Source of the DNA: a virus
DNA length: 33,164 nt
Strand: one strand, 5' to 3'
Virus record (IMG/VR): IMGVR_UViG_3300017779_000065
Coordinates: 1 to 33,164 of that record
Below, one piece after another: positions 5,689 to 15,000 of this stretch (its first letter is position 1; the number at the start of each line of letters is the position of its first letter). Position numbers and translations under genes: made by a program. The notes below the pieces were generated by a model. The model was not told the origin of the DNA, searched no databases, and saw only the letters and a program-made list of their open reading frames with translations.

Positions 5689-6116
5689 TGTTTATATTTA
5701 AAAAAGATACATGGATATTAATCGCATGTTGTTTTGCGTTTATGTTATTAACGGAACCTGTAAGGTCTGAAGAGTGGATAACTAAAAAAGGGAATTGGAA
5801 AGTAATACATTCGGAAAAAATATATGTCAATGTTGAAAAGAGAATTGAGACAGGAAAGACATATACTTGTAAGGATGTACCTGATCATTCAGATCAAGTC
5901 GGAAAAGCAATTATACTGGCAATCGCAGGTAGTATGATTGATAGTGAACATGCCATACTAGGGGCGTTTACAGGATTGTTAACAGGAAATGTCACTGTGA
6001 AAAAGGTATGTTATGACTCAATTTCATATGAAACATATGTCGAGAGAGAATATTCTCATACATTAATTACTCTTTCTAACGGAAAAATAGAAGTTCAAAA
6101 GAGAATACAAGAATAA
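5688..6116 (+). CDS. Secreted or membrane protein with glycine-rich hairpin
   Basis: The 142-aa protein begins with a basic N-terminus and a hydrophobic segment (residues 8-22, WILIACCFAFMLL), followed by a likely signal cleavage near EPVRS-EEW. Residues 71-100 are a Gly/Ala-spaced hydrophobic stretch (KAIILAIAG, then ILGAFTGLLTG) separated by a short charged turn, like a glycine-zipper membrane hairpin. Cysteines at 61 and 108 flank this stretch and could form a disulfide. The C-terminus is beta-like. It is the last gene of the early operon, immediately before a late promoter. A periplasmic or envelope role is inferred; no enzyme motif is visible. Confidence 0.65.
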   Translation: MFIFKKDTWILIACCFAFMLLTEPVRSEEWITKKGNWKVIHSEKIYVNVEKRIETGKTYTCKDVPDHSDQVGKAIILAIAGSMIDSEHAILGAFTGLLTGNVTVKKVCYDSISYETYVEREYSHTLITLSNGKIEVQKRIQE

Positions 6117-6123
6117 TTTTCGT

Positions 6124-6131
6124 TATAAATA
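6124..6131 (+). promoter_or_regulatory. T4-type late promoter (TATAAATA)
   Basis: An exact TATAAATA starts 7 nt after the previous stop and lies 38 nt before ATG 6170, which has AAGGA at 6155-6159. It marks the switch from the early-type operon to late genes. Confidence 0.75.
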
Positions 6132-6169
6132 AGTATATAACAAAGTAAATTTACAAGGATTAACAAGTC

Positions 6170-6931
6170 ATGGCATCGTATTGTGTATCAGGTCAAACTC
6201 AAGAGTATCTAGGGTTCGCAGAATATTTAATATATCAAACTCTATTTTCATCTATCAAGGCAACAACGCCTGTACAAACTAAGACAGAAGAAAATTCTAA
6301 AGACTACGATTTAATTGTAGGAAGTCATGTGGCATCAATGGCCGCAGATGATGATCTAGATAATACAGATAGTGGAAGAGCTTGGTCATGTACTGATAAG
6401 TTTGCTCTTGATGGTCTCGCAAATGCTGCCGCTTTAAAATCAGCAGTAGATGCTCGTATTACAAAATGTAATGCATCATGGTCACACACAGTAGATAAAA
6501 TTGTTTATCGAACATATAGAACAACAAATTACAATACTCAATTATATGGAAGTGCTTGGTTAAAAACTGAAACAGATTCAGTTGTCACTACATCTTACGA
6601 TAAAGTTATAGGTGCAGGCGATAAAGTAATTCATGTAAGTTGGGATGACACTTCAGATTCAAATTCACACTTCCTAAGAACAATGGCAAGATACGAAGCA
6701 ATGGACAATGGTGCAGGTGTTGATTGGGATGAAAGAAAAAAAGCATACGCAAGAAATATACTTGCAATTACTTACCCGTCAACTGCTAATGATTACAAAC
6801 TATGTATTGATAAAATTCTAAACAAAGACGATACTGAGTATGCTGGTCTTTGTACATTTCTAGGAGTATCTGGTATATCATCAGCGACTTGGAAAACTTA
6901 TGTAGATGCTTACTTGACAGCTATTGCTTAA
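6170..6931 (+). CDS. Late 253-aa protein, C-terminal half like the tandem pair
   Basis: This protein is the first gene after a late promoter. The N-terminal half (1-150) is rich in Thr, Ser and Asp and begins MASYCVSGQTQEYLGFAEYL; I do not recognise it. The C-terminal half follows the same layout as the paralogues at 1587 and 2231: a strand plus acidic turn (VIHVSWDDTSDSNSHFLR), a helix with DERKKAYARN, and a final EYAGLCTFLGVSGISSATWKTYV matching their EY..L..FL....W.K.YV ending. A shared, possibly sulfotransferase-like fold is inference. As a late gene it may be a virion component or may act with the oxygenase and radical SAM enzyme downstream. Confidence 0.6.
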   Translation: MASYCVSGQTQEYLGFAEYLIYQTLFSSIKATTPVQTKTEENSKDYDLIVGSHVASMAADDDLDNTDSGRAWSCTDKFALDGLANAAALKSAVDARITKCNASWSHTVDKIVYRTYRTTNYNTQLYGSAWLKTETDSVVTTSYDKVIGAGDKVIHVSWDDTSDSNSHFLRTMARYEAMDNGAGVDWDERKKAYARNILAITYPSTANDYKLCIDKILNKDDTEYAGLCTFLGVSGISSATWKTYVDAYLTAIA

Positions 6932-6949
6932 TAGTAAAAATTTTTTATT

Positions 6950-7534
6950 ATGAAATTGTCGGACTTTATTACAACAAAAGATTTTATTGAATGCGTTGAA
7001 AGTTATCCTTTCGCAATTCGCAATCTACTTACCGAAGCAAAACAATACCACATCACACGACACTCTGGTCAAAGAGTAAATTATCAAATCGATCTTGAAT
7101 TAACCACAATGGAAAACGTAGGCACCATTCATACTTCAAATGTAAATGCACCTATGACAGATTGGAAGATGCATGAGAAACACGAAACTTTCAAATGGAT
7201 TAGTGATCGTGCTTGTGAGATTGCAAAAGGTCTATCTCAAAAAATGGCAAGAGTAGAATTTAGAACATTAGATTGTTGGGGAGTATATTACAGACACAAC
7301 GATTGGACTAAACGACATTCACATTGGCCATGCATTTTTGCGTTTGCTTATTATTTAAAGGTACCAGAAAAACCAGCACCTATTATTTTTCCTACAGCTA
7401 ATTATGAATACAATCCTAAAGTTGGCGATCTAGTTTTGTTTCCTGGTCAGATACAACATGAAGTTAAACCTGTCGAGGGTGAAAGAATTATGATCTCTGG
7501 CAACTTGGTAGTGGACTATGATACAAGGTTGTAA
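6950..7534 (+). CDS. 2OG-Fe(II) oxygenase family protein
   Basis: The 194-aa protein has the jelly-roll signature of the phage 2OG-Fe(II) oxygenase group: WGVYYRHNDWTKRHSHWP (iron-site histidines near 123/125), a core strand FAFAYYLKVPEKPAPIIF, then GDLVLFPGQIQHEV with the distal iron ligand H170, and the 2-oxoglutarate arginine in GERIMISGNL (R179). These enzymes hydroxylate protein, nucleic acid or small-molecule substrates using 2-oxoglutarate and oxygen. Marine T4-like phages often carry several, mostly of unknown substrate. No ribosome-binding site is obvious. It overlaps the radical SAM gene by 17 nt, which suggests the two enzymes are made together late in infection. Confidence 0.85.
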   Translation: MKLSDFITTKDFIECVESYPFAIRNLLTEAKQYHITRHSGQRVNYQIDLELTTMENVGTIHTSNVNAPMTDWKMHEKHETFKWISDRACEIAKGLSQKMARVEFRTLDCWGVYYRHNDWTKRHSHWPCIFAFAYYLKVPEKPAPIIFPTANYEYNPKVGDLVLFPGQIQHEVKPVEGERIMISGNLVVDYDTRL

Positions 7535-8627
7535 AGTTCCTAGCACCTCACTTGTTATAGAGGCCGCAGGTAATCTAACTTTATGTTGTCATGCATATCC
7601 TCACACAACAGGACACATTAGTAAAGTAAATAGTTTAGAAGATTTTTTTAATTCAAGTGTCATGGATTATTATAGAGACGAATTGGCAAATGGAAATATC
7701 AAAACTTTAAATCCTTGCAACACATGTTATAAAAAAAACAAAGAAGGGTTTACTACTTTTCGAAATAGAATAGAAGACTATTATAAATTTCCTAGAGAAG
7801 AGTTAGATAAGAAAGCAAGACAAGTAGGAATGAATGTTCCTATAAGATATTTAGAATATACCTTATCTAATATTTGTAATCAAACGTGTGCGATGTGTAG
7901 TAGTAATTGTAGTCATGCATGGATAGAGTTAGATAAAAAATTTGGTCGCCCTGTTCGTCCTCTTTCAAAACTCGATCAAGAGTCTATTGAAAAAATAGAA
8001 AAAATTTTATACGGATTAGATTATGTAAATCTAAAAGGTGGAGAACCTTTTGCTGATATACGAAACCTTAGAATACTTAAAAAACTAATTGAAGTAAATC
8101 CTAAATGTAATATTGAGATTGTCACTAACATGCAAAGTATAACACCTGAGACAATGTTAATACTGAAACAACTTCCAAACATAAAACTATTTGCAAGTGT
8201 CGATGGTGTAGGTAAAGTCTATGATTGGATACGAGGAGGCAACTTTGAAAAGACAGTTAGTAATATGGAAAACTTTTATAATGAAACAGGAAACACAATT
8301 CAAATAGGAACAACGATTAGTTTATATAACTTTTATAGTTTAGAACCAATACAAGAATACTTTGAAAACAAACCTTACATTCATAACATTACATTTGATA
8401 ACTGGGTAGAGGGTCCCTCATATTGTTCAGCATTATGTTTACCTGAAGATATGTTTAATAAAAGATTAGAAGAATTAAAACAAAGAATTAACATTGTTCC
8501 TATAACATGGAAATCAACAGAAAGAGATATGAAACAATACTCTTTAGAAGAAACAGAAAAGATGAATGATCACAGAGGATTTAATTTGTTTGATTACGTG
8601 CCAGAATTAAAGGAGTGGTATAAATAA
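7518..8627 (+). CDS. Radical SAM protein, twitch/SPASM-like
   Basis: The 369-aa protein carries the radical SAM cluster motif CNQTCAMC (C120, C124, C127), which binds a 4Fe-4S cluster, and the SAM-binding GGEP at 174-177 in LKGGEPFAD. Before it, an N-terminal segment has CC at 23-24 in NLTLCCHA and a CNTC pair at 67-70, resembling the auxiliary-cluster (SPASM/twitch) segment, here placed ahead of the radical SAM barrel. The start overlaps the oxygenase gene by 17 nt; no better start exists. Such enzymes catalyse radical chemistry, often on peptides. The substrate is unknown. Co-expression with a 2OG oxygenase in a late operon suggests a virion protein or a small molecule as target (inference). 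Confidence 0.85.
   Translation: MIQGCKVPSTSLVIEAAGNLTLCCHAYPHTTGHISKVNSLEDFFNSSVMDYYRDELANGNIKTLNPCNTCYKKNKEGFTTFRNRIEDYYKFPREELDKKARQVGMNVPIRYLEYTLSNICNQTCAMCSSNCSHAWIELDKKFGRPVRPLSKLDQESIEKIEKILYGLDYVNLKGGEPFADIRNLRILKKLIEVNPKCNIEIVTNMQSITPETMLILKQLPNIKLFASVDGVGKVYDWIRGGNFEKTVSNMENFYNETGNTIQIGTTISLYNFYSLEPIQEYFENKPYIHNITFDNWVEGPSYCSALCLPEDMFNKRLEELKQRINIVPITWKSTERDMKQYSLEETEKMNDHRGFNLFDYVPELKEWYK
8619..8626 (+). promoter_or_regulatory. Possible late promoter overlapping a stop codon
   Basis: TATAAATA occurs exactly at the end of the radical SAM gene, where it also encodes the last Tyr-Lys-stop. The octamer ends 5 nt before ATG 8632, so a transcript from it would start at or just before that codon. 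Start codon 8644 would then have a short leader. It may be chance, since the codons impose the sequence. Confidence 0.4.
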
Positions 8628-8631
8628 TATT

Positions 8632-9612
8632 ATGAATTATCACATGGGACTAGACGGATTTATATGGTTCATCGGTGTTGTAGAGAATAGAAACGACCCA
8701 TCACAAATGGGAAGAGTACAAGTTAGATGTGTATCGTTTCATACAGACAACAAGAATGATCTACCAACTGAGGATTTACCTTGGGCAACTACCATGTTGC
8801 CAACTACAGCCTCGGCCAATTCTGGTCTAGGTTCTAATCCTTTTTTAGCTGAAGGAACATGGGTACTTGGATTTTTCTTAGATGCCAAGACCAAACAACA
8901 GCCTGTAATACTTGGAACACTACCAGGCAAACCCTCATCGTTAGGAGAAACTGCAAAAGGATTTAATGACCCCAATACAAGACCTGCACCAGAAATAGGT
9001 GTAAGTGTTTATCCTAAAGTTGCAGGCGAACCTGATATTGATAAACTTGCTCGTGGTACAAACACAATTGATAAAACAACTGATCTGACAAAGGATGTTA
9101 ACATTGCAAATTCAACGACAACTTGGAGTGAACCCGATAGTGCCTATAAGACGACCTATCCTTACAACAGAGTATTTAAAACAGAGACAGGTCATGTCAA
9201 AGAATACGATGACACAGAGGGTGAGGAAAGAATACATGAATACCATAAGGCTGGAACATTCTACGAAATCGATAAAGACGGAAATAGAACCACTAGGATT
9301 GTTAAAGATAATTATGAGATTATTGCTGGTGCCAATTATGTTAATGTCAAAGGCGATGTTAATCTTACTGTTGATTCCAATTGCAATACATATGTCAAAG
9401 GAGATTGGAACATACAAGTCGATGGCAACAAGATCGAAAACATCAAAGGAACATCAACAGAAACAGTAGATGGTGTCGCAACTAAAACATTCAAAGGTAC
9501 TGGTTCTGAAGTGACTGCAAAAAATTCATCTGGCACAGATATTAAACTCACAGGTCACACACATACTGACCCAGCTGGAGTTGCTGGAAGTGAAACATCT
9601 ACACCTAATTAG
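8632..9612 (+). CDS. gp5: Baseplate hub protein gp5 (OB-fold/spike, no lysozyme)
   Basis: The N-terminal 105 residues match the OB-fold of T4 gp5/VgrG-type hub proteins: GFIWFIGVVENRNDPSQMGR, then LPWATTMLP, GTWVLGFFLDAKTKQQPVILGTLPG. The middle has NRVFKTETGHVKEYDDTEGEERIHEYHKAGTFYEID, the segment that leads into the triple-stranded spike. Short valine/glycine-spaced strands follow (VNVKGDVNLTVD, VKGDWNIQVDGN), ending in HTHTDPAG. T4 gp5 (575 aa) has a lysozyme domain between the two parts; here the 326 aa leave no room for it. It forms the central tail spike. ATG 8632 is used; 8644 (MGLDGF) is a real alternative. Confidence 0.85.
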   Translation: MNYHMGLDGFIWFIGVVENRNDPSQMGRVQVRCVSFHTDNKNDLPTEDLPWATTMLPTTASANSGLGSNPFLAEGTWVLGFFLDAKTKQQPVILGTLPGKPSSLGETAKGFNDPNTRPAPEIGVSVYPKVAGEPDIDKLARGTNTIDKTTDLTKDVNIANSTTTWSEPDSAYKTTYPYNRVFKTETGHVKEYDDTEGEERIHEYHKAGTFYEIDKDGNRTTRIVKDNYEIIAGANYVNVKGDVNLTVDSNCNTYVKGDWNIQVDGNKIENIKGTSTETVDGVATKTFKGTGSEVTAKNSSGTDIKLTGHTHTDPAGVAGSETSTPN

Positions 9613-9633
9613 TAAAATATATCCTACTATCCG

Positions 9634-9641
9634 TATAAATA
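9634..9641 (+). promoter_or_regulatory. T4-type late promoter (TATAAATA)
   Basis: An exact octamer lies in the short gap between gp5 and gp25, 20 nt before ATG 9662 and just upstream of the AGGAG at 9651-9655. Confidence 0.8.
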
Positions 9642-9661
9642 AATGATAGTAGGAGTTTTCA

Positions 9662-10117
9662 ATGGCACATGCAAGTACAGTCGGTGGCAAAATAGGCACA
9701 GACGCACAACAACAAAATGAATCTAATAGATCAACTAGACAATATAGTGATCTAGATTTGTTCTTTGGGAAGAACGCAATCGGATTTGATGTCAATAAAG
9801 TGACTGATATTCAAGCAGTTAAGAGATCAGTTCGTAATCTTGTTTTACTTAATCAATTTGAAAAACCTTTTCAACCTCAGATTTATGCTGGAGTTAGAGA
9901 AATGTTATTTGAAAATATGACACAAATCACAGCGATTGTTATTGCTAGAAAGATTGAAGATGTCATTAATAACTTCGAACCAAGAGTTAGATTAAACTCT
10001 GTAAAGTGTTATCCTAATTACGATAACAATGCTTATGATGTCACTGTGGGATTTTATGTAGTAAACGCACCAACTGAATTAGTTGAGTTGGATGTAATGT
10101 TAGAAAGATTAAGATAG
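9662..10117 (+). CDS. gp25: Baseplate wedge protein gp25
   Basis: The 151-aa protein has the conserved core of the gp25/GpW family: DINAVKRS-like helix (DIQAVKRSVRNLVLLNQFEKPFQP), the EKPF-QP turn at 67-72, a following helix (GVREMLFENMT), and a strand with EPRVRLNSV. The family forms the wedge heart linking hub and sheath, related to the LysM-free TssE of type VI secretion. Start at ATG 9662 with AGGAG 6 nt upstream. The stop is directly followed by ATG of gp6, as in other T4-like marine phages. Confidence 0.9.
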   Translation: MAHASTVGGKIGTDAQQQNESNRSTRQYSDLDLFFGKNAIGFDVNKVTDIQAVKRSVRNLVLLNQFEKPFQPQIYAGVREMLFENMTQITAIVIARKIEDVINNFEPRVRLNSVKCYPNYDNNAYDVTVGFYVVNAPTELVELDVMLERLR

Positions 10118-12046
10118 ATGGCAACAACTGTAAATAAAAAAAGACTTAGAGTCACAGAATTAGACTTTGCAGAGATCAAAGAAAATTTAAAACTATTTTT
10201 AAAAGCGCAAGAAGAATTTAAAGACTATGACTTTGATGGTTCAGGTATGAACATCTTGTTAGATACTCTTGCTTACAATACACACTATCTAGGATACAAC
10301 GCTAATATGTTAGCGAATGAAATGTTTTTAGACAGTGCATCATTAAGATCATCTATTGTATCACACGCAAAACAATTAGGATACGAAGTACAATCAGCAA
10401 GAGCACCAAAAGCAACATTAAGTATTTCAGTTAAAACAAGCGCAGCCACAATCACAATGTCTGCTGGAACAAAATTCTCAACTACACTAGATGGTGACAC
10501 ATATAACTTTGTCACTACATCTGATATTACAAAACCTAAGTTTGGTAATTCAGTTAACTTTGATTCAATAGATGTTTACGAAGGTACATTTGTTGAAACA
10601 AGATATACAGCTGACACATCTGATTTAGAACAAAGATTTATTTTAAGAGATAACAGAGCAGACACTTCTACACTTACAGTTAAAGTAATTAATTCTGCTA
10701 CTGATAGCACAACTACAACTTATACAAAAGCAACAGACATAACTCAACTAGCAAACAACTCTAGTGTTTACTTTTTACAAGAAGTCGAAGGTGGAAAATT
10801 TGAAGTTTACTTTGGCGATGGTGTTGTTTCTAAAGCAATTGAAGACGGAAACATTGTTTCATTATCTTATGTTGTGACTAACAAGTCAGAAGCGAATGGG
10901 GCTAGTAGTTTTACAGCACCAAGTTCAATTGGTGGACAAACAGATATTACACTTACAACAATTCTAAGAGCAACAGGTGGTGCAGAACCAGAGTCATTAA
11001 AATCAATTAAATTAAACGCACCATTAAATTATGCAGCTCAAGGAAGAGCAGTGACAACATCTGATTACGAAACTTATGTTAGACAACTTTTCGCAAACAC
11101 ACAAGCAGTTTCAGTCTTTGGTGGAGAAGATGGTTCATACGACCCATCAACAGGTGTATCATCAACACCAGAATATGGTAAAGTTTTTATCTCAGTAAAA
11201 TCAACAACAGGTGCAAACTTAACTTCTACTCAGAAAACACAGTTAGTAAATGATTTAAAAAAATATACTATTGCATCTATCACACCTGAGATCGTTGACC
11301 CCGAGACTACATTTATTAGATTAGACTCTAAAGTTAAATTTGATTCAAGTGCAACAACAGATAGTGCAGACGCAATCGTGACCGATGTCACAACTGCATT
11401 AACAAATTATAATACAGAAACACTACAAACATTTAATTCACAATATAGAGCTTCAGCAGTTTCTAGAATTATTGATGAAGCAAACAATTCAATTTTAAAC
11501 AATACGACAAGTGTAAAACTATCTAAGTTCTTTACACCGTCAGTTGGTTCTACAACATCTTATAACCTATCATTTAACAATGCATTACTAAACCCAGAGA
11601 GTGGTTATCTTGCAGCCACTGGTGGTATCATTACATCATCTGCTTTCAAAGTTGGAACAGATACAACATCGGAGTTCTTTTTTGATGATGATGGTCAAGG
11701 TAATTTAAGAAGATATTCTTTAGTAGGAACAACAAGATCATATGCCGACTCACAAGCAGGAACAGTTGATTATAGTTCTGGTGTAATTAAAATTAATAAC
11801 ATTAATATTACTGCAATATCAAATGTTGATGATGCAACTTCCACACAAATTAGATTAATAGTGACACCAAACTCTAATGACATTGTGCCTGTTAGAAACC
11901 AAATACTAGAATTAGATTTAACAAACACAACAATTTCTGCCACAGCAGATACGGAAGCTTCGTCTGGTAGTGCGATCTCTACTTCAGGTAGTGGGTCAAC
12001 ATCAACAACAACTGTATCGACTTCTGGTGGTAGTTCAAGCTACTAG
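10118..12046 (+). CDS. gp6: Baseplate wedge protein gp6
   Basis: The 642-aa length fits T4 gp6 (660 aa). The N-terminus is typical of marine gp6: RLRVTELDFAEIKENLKLFL, DYDFDGSGMNILLDTLAYNTHYLGYNANM, ANEMFLDSASLRSSIVSHAKQLGYE. The centre carries the J/gp47-like baseplate fold, with NAPLNYAAQGRAVTTSDYETYVRQLF. The C-terminal tail (about 610-642) is a low-complexity Ser/Thr/Gly segment. gp6 forms the clamp of the inner baseplate ring with gp7 and gp25. It directly follows gp25 with no gap. Confidence 0.9.
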   Translation: MATTVNKKRLRVTELDFAEIKENLKLFLKAQEEFKDYDFDGSGMNILLDTLAYNTHYLGYNANMLANEMFLDSASLRSSIVSHAKQLGYEVQSARAPKATLSISVKTSAATITMSAGTKFSTTLDGDTYNFVTTSDITKPKFGNSVNFDSIDVYEGTFVETRYTADTSDLEQRFILRDNRADTSTLTVKVINSATDSTTTTYTKATDITQLANNSSVYFLQEVEGGKFEVYFGDGVVSKAIEDGNIVSLSYVVTNKSEANGASSFTAPSSIGGQTDITLTTILRATGGAEPESLKSIKLNAPLNYAAQGRAVTTSDYETYVRQLFANTQAVSVFGGEDGSYDPSTGVSSTPEYGKVFISVKSTTGANLTSTQKTQLVNDLKKYTIASITPEIVDPETTFIRLDSKVKFDSSATTDSADAIVTDVTTALTNYNTETLQTFNSQYRASAVSRIIDEANNSILNNTTSVKLSKFFTPSVGSTTSYNLSFNNALLNPESGYLAATGGIITSSAFKVGTDTTSEFFFDDDGQGNLRRYSLVGTTRSYADSQAGTVDYSSGVIKINNINITAISNVDDATSTQIRLIVTPNSNDIVPVRNQILELDLTNTTISATADTEASSGSAISTSGSGSTSTTTVSTSGGSSSY

Positions 12047-12051
12047 AAACG

Positions 12052-15000
12052 ATGAAAGATACACCGACTTTAAAAAACAAACTCTCGCCTCTTATCAAAG
12101 GTCAACTTGCTGATTTTCTTCAGTCAGATCATGATGTCTATGCTTCTTTCGTTAGGGATTTCTATAAGTTTCTAGAGAGTGCTAAGATTACATATAAGGC
12201 AACAACAAATTATTTACTTCAAGAACCAGAAACTAAAGCATATGTTCTTTCAGAGAATGGAGTTTTAGGAGCACCAGAAGATAGATTGGTGTTAGAAGAT
12301 TCTGTTGAGTTCTCAACAGGTGAAATAGTTAAAGGTCAAACATCAGGTGCAGAGGCAACTGTAGTTGTTGAAGACGTTAGAGGTTCAGCATTATATATTT
12401 CTGCAAACCAAAGATTTGAAATTGGTGAAACAATCAAAGGATTAACCTCTGGTGCAGAATCAGAATTAGTCACATACAAAGCAAACCCTGTACAGAATGT
12501 ACAACAACTTTTAGACTATGGTGATATTGATAATACAATACTTCAATACTTTGATCAGTTTAGAGAAGCATTTTTAAAAGTTATTCCAAATACTTTAGCA
12601 TCTGAAGTATCTAAAAGAAAATTAATTAAATCAATTAAAGATTTGTATTCAGCAAAAGGAACGTCTGAAGGTCACAAAATCTTTATGCGTTTATTATTAA
12701 ATGAAAGTGCAAACATATTCTATCCAAATGAAAATATGTTAAAAGTTTCAAATGGTAATTGGAAACAAAAAGATAGAATTAGATGTGTATCAGATGGTCT
12801 TGGTGCATCTTCAGAAATACTTAATCAAGTTATTACAGGATTAACTTCTGGTGCAACAGCTGTTGTTGATGCAACTGCAACATTTCAACAAGGAACAGAT
12901 TCAGTTTCAGAATTAGAATTAGAAAATGTTAATGGTACATTTCAAAGTGGTGAACAAATTGAAGCAACATCAAACGATACAGATACTAAAATTACATTTA
13001 CAATTAAGTCAGCAATTACAGGAACAAGTTTAGATAACGATGGTATTCTTCATTCACTTTCAGAGGCATTAGTTATTGACGCTGACAAAGGTAATAGTTT
13101 TGCCGATGTATTAGTTGATACAATTAAAGAAGGTTCAGTAAGTTCAGTTCATATTGAAACAGGTGGTAATGCATATGAAGTAGGTGACGCTGTAAACTTT
13201 ACTGGTGGAACAGGTATAACTGCTGCCGCTGGATTTATATCTGCTGTCGGTGGTGCATTCTTACTTGAAGACGGAACAGGTAATATACAAAGAGAAGTTG
13301 GAACAGTAAACACTGAAGTATCTTTTAATGTTGCAATAGAAAAAAGAGATTTATCAGATGGGCCATACTTTGTTTATGGTACTGCTGAATACGGACAACT
13401 TGGTGCAGGTAAAGAAGGTTATTTCTATCCATTATATTTAACAGCCGCAGGTGCAGGTGGAACAAGTAATTCACATACACATACATTTTCAGAATACCCA
13501 GATGTTGTTTTCCATATGCCAGCAGGCAATATGAATCATGCTGTTTCTGATTTACCTACTAACAATACAAACACTGCATGGCCACCTAAGTCTGAAGATA
13601 ATATTATATTAGATAGAACAGACTCTTCTGGTTCAGATGCTGGAGATAAAATTCAAACTAACGAAGTACAACTTTCACTTGATGCTAATGTAAGTGATAG
13701 TGATGTTCTTATATTAGAGAGAGGAACATTCTCAACAGAAACAGAAGCAACTTCTATCAATAGAGTTTTCTTAACAAGTAAAGGTCAAGGATATACTTCT
13801 CTTCCTACAATATCTATTGACAGTGAAGACGGTACTGGTGGTAAAATTATTGCATTAACAAATAACATTGGTGCAGTTGGTTCACTTAAAGTTAATGATA
13901 GTGGATTAAATTATGCTGCAAATAATTTACCAGATGCTAGATTTAGAGCTCACTTTATATTAAAAGATATTACAGGTTCATTTGCCGCAGCTAATACTTT
14001 AACAACACACACTGGTACAGTAAAAGGTTGGAATGCTGATACACAACAATTAGATGTCACATTCGAAGACATTAAAAGAATTGACATGGAGTTGTCAACA
14101 GATTTTAGTTTACCATTTATCTTAGAAGATCAAGATAGTGCAAACAACGAAAACAATATCTTAATGGAAGATATACAATTAATTGATACAACAGTTAATG
14201 ATAATATTATTTTAGACGGAACAAGCATAACATCAGCTCCTACAAGATTTGTACAAACAGATGTAAAAGTAAAACAAGAATCTGTAGGTGTATATAAATT
14301 TATTGTTGATAGTGTAGTACAAAAAGAATTAGTTTTAAATCAAGGATTTACTTACAAGTTTGATTTATCAGACTCATCTTTATATAGTGAAGTCGCAACA
14401 GAAAATCATCCATTCCTTTTTAGTTTAACAAGTGATGGTACACACAATAGCGGAACAGAATATACTAGTGGTGTGACCAAGTCACCGATTACAATCGCAA
14501 CAGGAACAGATGGTGCATTCATTCAAATTGTAATTCCTTTAAACTCGCCAACACTATTTTATTATAATAAAAATTTTGAAGGTGCAGGTGGTAGAATAAA
14601 AACTGTAAAAGTACCAGATACAATTAATGATGAAAACGGAACAATACTATTAAACGGTACAGGTGTTAACAAATTTAAATTGTTAATTGAACCTGTTGGT
14701 ACAGAAAACCCATTACTAGGTATTGCGCTTGAAGATAACTCTGGTACTATGATTTTAGAATCATCTAACTTATCAGTTATACAAGACGAAGGTGTAAAAC
14801 TTGTTATCGATGGTTTGATTGATGACTCAACAGCATTTATATTAAATGAATCATCTGGCGAACCAATGAAGACTGAAGATCATGGTAATTTAATATTAAC
14901 AGAAGCAGGTGATACTTTAGTTTTTGAAACAGACGAAACAACAGGTGGTGATAAAATTGTTTTAGACGGAACAGACGCAAGTTCAAATAATGCTGGAGAC

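Noticed and set aside
9095-9551. Alternative frames on both strands inside gp5
   Set aside because: They are shadows of the gp5 coding frame, which has clear OB-fold and spike sequence throughout.
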